Assembly: GCA_025024175.1 (NCBI GenBank)
Contig: QCXZ01000003.1
Location: forward strand, 55,322,023-55,386,022
DNA length: 64,000 nucleotides
Direction: 5' to 3'
From: Rhyzopertha dominica
Taxonomy: Eukaryota > Arthropoda > Insecta > Coleoptera > Bostrichidae
The notes under the pieces are model-generated. The model had not been told where the DNA came from. It was given only the letters and a program-made list of their open reading frames with translations, and did not search any database. Positions 48,201-60,200 of the stretch are shown piece by piece (position 1 is the stretch's first letter; each line of letters opens with the position of its first letter). The translations under genes and the position numbers were made by a program.

Positions 48201-51200
48201 GTAAATTTATCTACACGTGTTTTATGTCAGCCTTGCTGCAAAAGAAATCCCTGATAGTATTTCTGATAATATTTGAAGATTGCTATTCTACACCTCATGT
48301 TAATGGGATTGGTATTTTTAATGCCCAGAGATCTCAGAAGTATCTGAAATCTCCACATAGAAATTATTATTGTTGGTTTTTAAAGCAGTTGTTTGTCACT
48401 TATTATGTTAACTACATTTGTGTCTAATTGTGTATTATTGTTTTATATATAGCTGCAGAAGATACAGAACACATGGCACGGCAACATAGAAAATCCGATG
48501 AAATTATCGTAGTGGACTGCAGGTAAGTCATAAACAGTTTTTACTGGTCATATTGTTGGAGCATGCCAAACATAAAAATCACCTCCATCCCAACACTATT
48601 CAAAGCAAATTATTTTTAAATATTTGTAATACTGTTATTATTACATACATATGTAATAATTTGCATTTGACAAGCGTCTAGAATCAAGCATTTCAGATTA
48701 ATTTGGAACCGATATATTATACTATGTTCTCTAAATTGGTTATCCAGGCTGTAGCTTGGCTTCTTGTGGATGTAGAGGTTGCCTTTTCAAGTCCCACTCA
48801 GGCTTTTGTGTTGTATGTGTGTGTTCATTTCTCATATAATAAGCCGGTTTATAATAATAAAAAACTGGGTGATAAATTAAGTTTCAAAAAATAACCTCTT
48901 ATTTTGATAGTTCTTGAATGTTACTTTGCATATCTTGTAGGATCAGGCTATCTTTTGTATTTATTAATATGTTAAGTGTTTGAGTAACATTAAATAAATC
49001 AAGTACAAAGCTCATTCTAAAGAGGGAGGTTAGAACATGGATGTATAAAAGAGGGGATACCGCATCTCATTGACAGAAAGCGCATTGTTATGAAACCAAC
49101 ATCTAAATGGCGTGAAGTTAGCGCAATAACAAACTTTGTTTTCTTTCCGCGGCATTGGCGTGCGGTTCATGTTTAAAGGGGGCTCGAGGAATGTAATAAA
49201 ATGGTTATAACTAGATAAATAAACATGTAATTTATTGGTTACATACTATGTACTTTAAACACCATTGCTGTTAAAATAATGAAAGTTAACTAAATTCCTA
49301 ATCAATAATTCAGTCTAAATCCAAAATAAAATAATATAACATACCTACTAAAGTTGCTCTACAAACAAAATTAGAAAAATAAGCACACAATACAAATATA
49401 CAAAAATATCTTAAATAACACTTGAAATAAACAACAAAACTATATTAAAACATATATAAAAATATAACATTGCTACTGGTTGCTAAATAAAATAGTTTTA
49501 GTGTGTACTACATATACGAAATTTAAAATTTTGTTCATTTTGTTTTTCGTTTTGTAATGGACTCTGATTTTAAAATAAATTTTCAATGCCAATTTGATAA
49601 ATATAATGGCATGGTTATCAATAAATTCGTGATCATACAAATGATTGCGGAAACTATCTGAAACGAAATTCTGTAGATGTCTCATTGTATTATTTACTAG
49701 GACCGTATTTAGCTCCTTAATTTTAGTGTTAAATATATTTGTTGCTGCACTAAAAGAGCAGAAATATTTTTCTGCAGTTTTACAAATTTTAATTAAAACA
49801 GGAGAAGCTGATATTAATTTTTTGTATTGCTTCCTCTCTTGTAATTTAGATTCAACCTCTTCTTCCAATAACTGGTAACTAGTACTTGTGCATTGTTTTA
49901 CAGTAGTGTCTTTGTGTTCCATCTCTAATATTGCATTTGTTACTTACATGATTAACATTGTTGAGGCATTCACATTGTTCAACATGGAGCACGAGTTTAT
50001 GAAAGAACAGGCCGATAATTTACCAAGGATCGCCTTGCACACTTCGGGCATCATATATTTTGTATTCGTGCTTTGCCATGACACAATATCTGTAATCGTT
50101 GCTTGCACTCGCCGACTAATTTGCGCTCATTTTGCTTAAAAACAGAATTTACTGACATTTGTCGTTGGTATAGTAGTTACAACATATGTACTCGAATTCT
50201 CAGTATAATATGGTACAGTCTAGTAATCTAGATCATATCCATCTCCGCTTGTAGTTCTAATTTATCATATCATTTGAATAGTAAAACTTGGTTTCAGAGA
50301 GAATTTACATTGTTTTAGAGGAAGTTTTAAATATATGTGTAGTGTTTAGATTGAAAGGGCTACCTCACACATGAATTTTTTATGCAAAAGTTCACTATAG
50401 CGATGTTCAACTGTAATAATTCTTTCTGCTAGATACATTTAGGGTCGGTTGCACAAATGTGAATCAATTTAATCCCAATGTTAACTTCGGTCACAAATCA
50501 TGGCAACACCATAAGAAGGTTCAAAATTTGTGGTTACCATGGTTTGATCCAAGTAACCGGCACAAACTGTAGCAAACTTTTAAAGAAACTTTTTGTCTTT
50601 ACACCCTGGCTAAATATAACTTATGCTTATTGACCGCAATGTACTATTACTTGTGTTCTTTTTTTTTAGTACGCCTCTACTAGGCCCGTCTAACCTCGAA
50701 CCAGACCTGTTTAGCTTCGAACCAGGCCCGTCTAGCCTCCAACCAAGCCGTTCTAGCCTCGAACCAGGCCCTTCCAGCCCCCAACCAGGCCCTTCCACCA
50801 GTGCTCGCAGTCGGTCGGATAAAATAGATGATAAATTGTATTATGCTGTTCTAGAGATGTTCCCAGATACTTGCCCAAACTACATAAAAAGTCTATGCCG
50901 CAAAAAAACTTACTGCCCAAAAACTTTGGATGACATCACAACTACTATCCTGTCTGGTAAATTATGTCTGCATAACTTTGCCATGCATGTACAATTGACC
51001 ACCTCATTTATTATAAGATGAAAACCATCCCAAGAGAGAGAGGGAACCATCACCAGAAGTTGAGGTTGATCCTGAACAACAGCTTGAATTTGCTAAGCAA
51101 GTACTTCCAGATGCAGACCCCACATACCTGAGATTGCACGTAGACCGATTAGCAAACAATCCAGAAGAATTCAAGACATTCCTTATGACAGCACTTGAAA

Positions 51201-54200
51201 CTAAAAAGTACCCAACTATGCAAGAATATATCAGGTTTGTTAAATTTTTATCACTTAGTGAGATTCATTATTTCATGAAATATGTAGATGTGTACACTAT
51301 TTTTTTATTTCATTGATATAATAGGCAACCTTTTAAAGTTGTACAATTGCGACCGTTGAAAATGTCCCGGTCTCCACGGGTTAGGTTTGTCGAATATCAC
51401 CTGAAAATTAGACAACCGCTATAACGTGCCTAAGCATGCGATTATTTTATCGCTTGAGCATGTCTAAGCTCCCAAATGGTAAATTTGGATGGCTCGTATT
51501 ACGTGGGACCACTTTATGTGAATCGAACAGCATTTAATAAATAAGTATGTAATCAGTTTTGTCAAGGCCAGTACCTAATTATCTTAAGCTAACTATTATA
51601 AATAAATTAGCGAATTCTGATATATTTTGAGTTGCAAACGAGAGATAATAAAAACGTGCAGATGACTAGTATACTATACAGAATTTTTAGCCAAGTGTGT
51701 TCATTTGGTGTGACAACAGAAAAAATTTAAATTCGTAAATTCGTTCTAAAGTAAAAAAATCAATACGACGATTTCTTTTTGTTTGTTTAGTAAGGAATGT
51801 AAACTTTGTATGGGCAAAAAATAAGGAACACGATCGTATCTGGCAACCGCATAATGATACAAATGCGAATTGTGATACATTTTGAGTTGCAAACGAGATG
51901 TATTAAGACCTTCCAGATGACTGGTATAGTTACAGAATTTTTAGACAAGTATGATTATTCGATGTTTCAATACAGAAAATTCAAATTGGTAAATTCGTTA
52001 TAAAGTAAAATAATCAAAATGACGATTTCTTTTTAGGTTTGATTAGTAAAAAATGTAAACTTTGTATTGGTAAAAAGTATGTAACATGATTGTATCTAAC
52101 AACCGCATAATGATACAAATACGTTTGTTTAAAAGTATATTTAGCAGCCTGGGCATTGCCGGTTTGCTAGTTATACACGATGAGAATGTTTACTCAGCTG
52201 CCCGAGCCTGACCAAAATTTACCTGTTTCCGAATAAAGGTTGTATGCAGATTGCACCCTTGTGTTTTAATCGGTAGCTCCCTACACCTTACCAAATTTCG
52301 TGGATTTCCTAATAAGCGTAATTTGTATCTTGATTTGTATTTTGAACGAAAATAGGTGTTAGCGGAAAAGTTAGTCGGCTAGTGACTACGCAAAGGTTTT
52401 AGTGACTTCTATACATGCATTGTATTGTTATACAGCATATTACATCTTCATCATAACTGTTTACATCTCTTTGGGAATTTAATCTGAGCTCTATTTTTAA
52501 TGTTTCCCTGTGTGTTAACATAGAAATATTTATCACTTGAATCTCTCTGAAACTATGTTTCTTTACCTACACATCTTTTTCAACAACCATTTTTCATGAA
52601 TTATGAATCTATATCGTATCAATTATTACATCATACTTCTAAGATGAATATGAATCTAATCTTCTTATCTGATGGCTACCTTCAAATTACTTACATTTAA
52701 AAGCATGAAAGGTTGTATCAAAAATAACCGTATAGTTTGATAATTTCGAGGATAATTTAGACGTTGGAGTTTTAATAAATTTTCAAAACGCCATATTTAG
52801 TGTAAATGAATATTTTTTCTACTAAGTCCTTCTTCGTGATGTTACGCTCAAGTTTTTTCGATCTACTGTAAAATACAATTATTTTTTTTTAAACTTCGAC
52901 GGGTAATCAGTCCGTCCTATATACAGTATTATGAAAATTGCGTAATCTCTACTATTAGTTATATTGGTTTAACTAAGTTGTATCCTCTTAGCGTTATTTA
53001 CCGTACTTCGAACATTGTTTACAGAAGCAGATTGATTAATTTTATATTACGTTTGTTTATACAGTGACAACTCTTTTTTAGGTCCCGCTCAGTGCACAAA
53101 CTATTTTTGTAACTGCTAAGCACATACTTGTAAATTCAACATGTAATATGCTGTATAACAATACAAGGCATGTATAGAAGTCACTAAAACCCTTGAGTAG
53201 TCACTAGCCGACTAACTTTTCCGCTAACACCTATTTTCGTTCAAAATACAAATCAAGATACAAATTACGCTTCTTAGGAAATCCACGAAATTTGGTAAGG
53301 TGTAGAGAGCTACCAATTAAAACGCAAGGGTGCAATCTGCATATCACCTTTGTTCGGAAATAGGTAAATTTTGGTCAGGCTCGGGCAGCTGAGTAAACAT
53401 TCTCATCGTGTATAACTAGCAAACCGGCAATGCCCAGACCGCTAAATATAGTTTTAAACAAACGTATTTGTATCATTATGCGGTTGCTAGATATGCTCAT
53501 GTTACTTACTCTTTACCAATACTAAGTTTACATTTTTTGCTGATCAAACCTAAAAAGAAATCGTCATTTTGATTATTTTACTTTATAACGAATTTACCAA
53601 TTTGAATTTTCTGTATTGAAACATCGAATAATCATACTTGTCTAAAAATTCTGTAACTATACCAGTCATCTGGAAGGTCTTAATACATCTCGTTTGCAAC
53701 TCAAAATGTATCACAATTCGCATTTGTATCATTATGCGGTTGTCAGATACGATCATGTTACTTATTTTTTGCCCATACAAAGTTTACATTCCTTACTAAT
53801 CAAACAAAAAGAAATCATCATATTGATTTTTTTATTTTAAAACGAATTTACGAATTTGAATTTTTTCTGTTGTCACACTGAATGAACACACTTGGCTAAA
53901 AATTCTGTATACTATACTAGTCATCTGCATGTTTTTATTATCTCTCGTTTGCAACTCAAAATATATCAGAATTCGCTAATTTATTTATAATAGTTAGCTT
54001 AAGATAATTAGGTACTGGCCTTGACAAAACTGATTACATACTTATTTATTAAATGCTGTTCAATTCAAATAAAGTGGTCCCACGTAACACGAGCCTTCCA
54101 AATTTGCCATTTGGGAGTTTAGATATGCTGAAACGATAAAATAATCGCATGCTTAGGCACGTTATAGTGGTTGCCTAATTTTCAGGTGATATTCGACAAA

Positions 54201-57200
54201 CCTAACCTGTGGAGACTGGATCATTTTCAACGGCCGCAATTGTACATGTTACTGTACAACCTTAGCTTACCAGGTTATACAATAAATAACGAGACAGATT
54301 GCTGTAACTCAAAAACAGTCTATTTAGTCATTACAATACTTTCGGGATGACAAGTTGGTATCTTTGTAATGATATCTATTAGATGATAAAAAATATTTTG
54401 TAAACATAACCTACAAAAGTTTCAGTTGACTATGGGAAATCCATTCTAGCGTTACAGAAGAGCAGTGTGTAGTGATTGATTAGATTTTTAGTCACATAAG
54501 GTGTAAAAACTAATGAAATTTACGAAACTGTAAAAATCTTTCCAAGAATGTCGAATTGATGCATTAATCCAGGACTTTAGGCATATTACTGTTGAATTGA
54601 TAGTTGAAGAAATGACGTGAATGTTGGAACTGCACATAATGTTGCTCAGAACACTTTACACAAACACGGTATGCCAATCTGGATATCGCAGCTCTCCTCA
54701 CACAATTGTGACATCACAGTCGGGGAAAAAATTCACAAATTAGAATAAGGGTACACGGTATTCTTAACTTATATCTCTGAATCTTTGTTGAATGTAGCTA
54801 GAAAGCTGATTTTTTTAGCAAAATGTTCCTTGTACTTTTACGATTACAATGGTGTGTTAGAAATTTTATCTAGTTAATCAAAAAAAAAATGAAATTTGTA
54901 AGTCACATCTGTATTTATATTAAACTTTTTGACAGAGAAGTAACTTTTTCTGTTAAAAGATAAAGGTAAACACAAGCGAGGCGTAATAAAAAAAATTCAT
55001 TGAAAATTAACTGTTGTCCTGATTTGGGTCTAAAGGCCGTCGTCGGTTGGAATTGCCTCCTAACGTTTAGACTGATCTACATCCAGCACCGGAGATTGAA
55101 GGACCTCTGAGGAAGCTCGCCACTCGTGCTAGCAAAACGTTAGGAAGCAATTTCAACCGACGACGGCCTTTAGACCCGAATCAGGACAACAGTTGACCAC
55201 CTGGCCGCAAAAGCCATAACCAATTCATTGAAAATGTTTTTAGTGAAATAGTCAATATCCCTATTACAACCAAAGTTACAGGATATAAAATTAAATTTGC
55301 ATGCACTTTACTGAGACTGGTGTTGCTAGCGTTTATAAAGTTTTACTTCAAGCTCACTAGTTTTTATGAACTCATATATCTTTTTATATTGTACGAGTGT
55401 GTATTTGCTGTACTTCTCACTAAAAAGAAATACATATAAAGGTACAAGCATGGCCTATTCGAGTGTACGCCTACATGCGTAATAATTTTGTGTATGGCAT
55501 TTTCCACTTTTCACTTCATCATTAAACTGATTTTTACCAACTGACGCCAAAACAAATAAAAGTGTTATTAGGTTGGTTCTAATTAAACAATGTCCAGATG
55601 TGGAGTTGACAGGAGGAAAACTTTTTTGTTTTCGACTTTATTTAAAAAAGTAAATCTTTATATAGGTTCTCTGTCCTTTTGTAAAAAATACATTGTCATA
55701 TAAAAATTTGAGGTTGGATATAGGGATGTTAATAAATAAAAAAAAAATGAATATGTTTCAAGCATATACTACATTATATACTGGGGAGCATAACTATAGC
55801 CCCACCTTGAATTATCAGTTNTTCTTGGCCAAATGCAAACGTAATTTAATGTAACTAACAAGAANGATAAAAGAAACGAAAATAATAAGAAGTAGACTAT
55901 TAGGCATTCAGTTTGTAAATGGCCAAAAGCTAATGTATGCGAGGGTGGACCCAAAAATAACCGAACGCCACTTTTAAAAATTATATAATTTATTTTTTCC
56001 AGTTACAAACTTTAGTTCCCTTCAAAGCAAGGTTATCATGATTAAAACAAAATGTTTAAAACAGAATGTTTTAAACTTGTTTAAAACAACGCTTCTGTTT
56101 AAAACCTTGTTTTAAACAAATGTTTAAATCATTTGTCTTAAACAGTGTTTTTTTGTTAATGTTTTAAACAGTGTTTTTTTAACTATATTGTATGTTATTC
56201 ATTAATTATTACTATTAGGCTCGTTTACCCTCCACAAATAGATAAACAGGATTATTAGTAATTACATATCTACATAATGTCACCTTACATTTGCATAAAA
56301 ATGAATTGAATTCAAAACCAGGCTCAGTTTTTTATCGATACAACACTTATAGAAATTAATAATAAACTTAACATTTTATTTATCTGTAGCTATAAATTAC
56401 AAACATTTTAAAACAACAAATAAAAATCTTAATCTTATCATAACATAAAAATTTGTATTTCTGGTACAATACAACAAAACAATAAGTAAGACGTTCATTC
56501 AATACTTACTAGATAATTATATATTTAGCATAATAGAACAAATAGTTATCAGAACTTGGGAATATAAAAAACAATAAACAAGAAATAAAATATTTTTACT
56601 AGTGGAAGCATATCTTTTTTGCACTTCTTGCATCGAGCTCGCATTGTACTATTTTCACCTAAATTTTGTCGAAGTAATTCCATCCTGCATTATTTCTCCT
56701 ACTGGTCATTGTAATTGTTGAACTTTAAACTTTAAACATACGAGGTCGGTTCCTATTCTCTTTGTTAAAGTTGATATTAGCTAAAATCCACCCAGTAACC
56801 TGTATTTGATTGGTCTGGATTTTAATAACAGAGTTGATTTTCGCTTAAAATAGAAAAGAAAAACCGGCTCATAATAACTAATTGTCGCGTAAACGCCGTA
56901 CACATCGCATACAAATGACAACAGGCAATCGTAGTCACCTAGGGATTTTTAGACAACTGCTATGCTTTACGTCATCTACTCGTATTTATTTTCACTAATA
57001 CACATAGTANTTTGCATGAGAGTGCATGTTTAAAACGTTTTAAACATGATTAAATGAAAAAAAACTGTTTGTTTTGTTTAATTAAAAAAAAACATGTTTT
57101 TTGCCAACCCTGCTTCAAAGTACTCCCCATTAACAATAATATTTGTTGAAACGTTTTTCCCCACTGTGCGAAACACCTTCGGAATTTATCTTTTCCGATG

Positions 57201-60200
57201 CCTTCCAATGCCAATGCCAAACATTAAGCAGATGTTCCGGAGGTTAAAAAAAAATCGCAGTGTGCGAGATCCGGAGAGTAGGGTGGGTAAGGTAGCATTG
57301 TCATATGGTTTTTCACCAAGAAATTATGCACCCAGATGGCTGTGTGTGTTGGAGCATGCTGGAAGAACCAGTCCCCACTCCTCCACAAATCGGGCCGTTT
57401 GAACCAAACACTCTAGCGCAGTCGTCTCGAGACAACTAGACAGACCTGGTTGACCGTTTGATAATCAGAGACGTATTCTGAGTGAACAATGTTGTGCATC
57501 GAAAAAACAAATCAACTTTAGGCATTTATGAAAATTAACCATGTTGGTATCCACCATTCACCCAACGGTAATCAGCTGATTAATCGGTACATGGATCAGG
57601 TTAAGCAATTTTCGAACGATTTTTGGTAACCGGTGTAGACATCTGTCACCTAGCACATTTGGCTTTAACTGCTATGCGCAGTTGCAAACTACGAATGTCA
57701 ATTACTAGAGGTTATGTTTTGATATCTACCGCAGTTACCGCCACTTGCAACGTATTCACGAAATATCTGTTTACAATATTCGAATGCGAGACACCTGAAC
57801 CCGGTAACCTTTCACTGCGACGACTGTTGTTTAGTTTCCGGTTCGTACCTATAACACCATGATTCATCTCCGGTGATGATTTTATGAAAAAAATTCTCAT
57901 CCTCTTTCAAGTGGTAGTCCAACAGGTCGCCTTCTGATCAACAGTTAACAAGTGGGAGATGAATTTCGCTGCGATTCTTCTCATTTCCAGATCAAAGTTG
58001 CTACTCTAAGCTCTAAACATGACCACTTATTTCAGCAAGTACATCAATAGTACGTCTCTATCCTCGTACACGAGTGTGTGAATTTTTTCAACATTTTCCT
58101 CGCTTCTGGAAGTCAAAAGCCGGCCCGAGCATTGGATGTCTTTGACCGACATATCACCACTTTAAAATCACGAATACTATTCATACACTTGAGTTCTTTT
58201 AATAGCGTGTTCTTTATAAGCTGTAGCCAACATCTGAACCGCATCTGGCATACTTTTACAGAGTAAAGAACAAAATTTCAATGCTGCGTGCTGTTCTTGA
58301 ATATCAGCCATTTCGACAAATTGAAGAGGTAGGAAAAATCGTGGTACCAAAACTATCTCAAAAGCTTGCTACTACTTCAAGTAACGCCGCTTGGCACACT
58401 GACTCAGGAGAGGTTTCTTAACACAGAACGAAGCGTATAGTGAACTTCATCCGGTTATTTTTCTGTCCCGTCTCATAAACTATTATATAAATTCATGATT
58501 TGTTTCAGGAAGCAGCAATTGTCTGCTCAAGTGAAGCAGCTCACAACAGAGTTTTCCGTTGAAAAGTTTATTGAAACCATTCCCGATCCAGAAAGCTATT
58601 TTTGTGGCAAAAATCGTAAAACTAAAGCAGATACCACCGATGTTTACTCCTACCATTATGCCCTTATTTTTCTGAAAAACTACTTCAATAAGATCTCTGT
58701 CGGCACCATTACAAACAAGTTCACTAAAGGTAGCAGCCTTGTGGCTGTATTCAAGAGCCTGGAAAAATTAGCACATGGAGCAGGCACGTTGAAAAGTACA
58801 AGAAAATCGAGACCGATGCCTGAGGGAGTAACAAACATTCCCTTACTTCAGGAGGTAAGTTTTTTGCATCCCATCAAGATACCTATAACTCTGATAGCCC
58901 AACCTACTCCTGTAAAAAGTCGTTCAGAATATATAGCAAAAATTTTGTTCAGCTTCTGATAACAGATGACAATTGCATACCAAGGTAAGTCAAATTTTGA
59001 CTTAGTAGTAGTTTTTAAAGTTTCAAGTACATTATTGTATCTAGGAACGAAGGTAACATTTTTGGAACTGCTGTTAGTAATATTGTGAAATGTCGTAACC
59101 AGCAGTTTTACTCTGTGATGGGAACAATAAAATATCCACTCATGCTCGAATATGATGTAGTCGGGACAGTAACACTTTCTTAATTCTAGTTTAATTAGGA
59201 TCATGGTGGACAGACACTGAAAAAAACAAAAATTAAACAAAAGTGAAACTTAATAAAACTGACAAAACAAATAAATTCAGTTGAACGAATGAAGCAACTC
59301 GTGATGGAAACGGCCTAAGGAAACCAAATTAGAGTGTAATTTCTTCTAATTCTTTAAAAATTGCTTGAAACAAAACTACGGTATGTGTGAAAGCCAAAAT
59401 GTTAATATTTCGGTGACGTACCTTGGATTAGTGTTGCCACCTAACGACAATTTGTCGAACTTAAATTTTGCAATAGAAATTGACACAAAAATGGCGGCAA
59501 GTTGAAATACCAATGCTTTAGTATATAATAAGAGGCTTACTTTTGTAAATATGAACTTTACAGCAAAATGTACTAAAGCAAAAAAATATTTTTCTAATAA
59601 TTTCAATATATTCTTAAACATAGGTAGATATGGTGAAATAAGACATTTTAAAACTATTTTAATTTGTACAAGATGTTCCATTTTCGTTTTAATTGTAAGG
59701 TATCTTGATAACTATTAATGCTAGACAGTTGTGGTTTCGACATTACTTACATTTTTGTTGTGAGTTGAACTGTCCTATCGCCATTTTTATATTGTCTTTT
59801 GTTTTAAAGCTAAAGCCAATTTTTTAATAATATAACATTTCTTCAGTTCTGAATATTTTGCTTGGATATGTAGACACAAAAAAACTGCAGACATTTTTAT
59901 AGATATTTTTTTTGCATCCAGTGGCATACTGAGAATTTTTTTAGGGTGTTACATTTTTGAGATATAAGTAACAAGCTCACTCTTTTTTTAATGGAAACCA
60001 TAGTTAGGCTAGCTATGCTTGAAATGACCTATATTTTTCTGATTAAGAAAATGTATTTTACTAATTTTGCTGTTAATTCCAATTTTTGTAATAATTTAAT
60101 ATAATTTTACGTTTTTCATCAAAATGAATAATGTGACACTAAACAATGCATAGGTACTTATATAAAAAAATAATCATTCTAAATAAGACAGTACCTACAT

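Larger units (their letters stand above)
43732..48452. other. Intron 3 of RNF216-like gene
   Basis: Holds a possible THAP-like fragment, THAP element copy B and a MITE scrap, each listed separately. The rest shows nothing. Confidence 0.5.
48523..50669. other. Intron 4 of RNF216-like gene
   Basis: Holds a possible tRNA-derived SINE head, a minus-strand open frame and a small MITE, listed separately. Confidence 0.5.

Noticed and set aside
51806..53780. Two nearly identical 65-codon frames beginning MYGQKI
   Set aside because: They are mirror copies of the same foldback arm sequence and show no protein features.
57094..57402. 102-codon plus-strand frame
   Set aside because: It is the reverse side of the mariner transposase C-terminal region.
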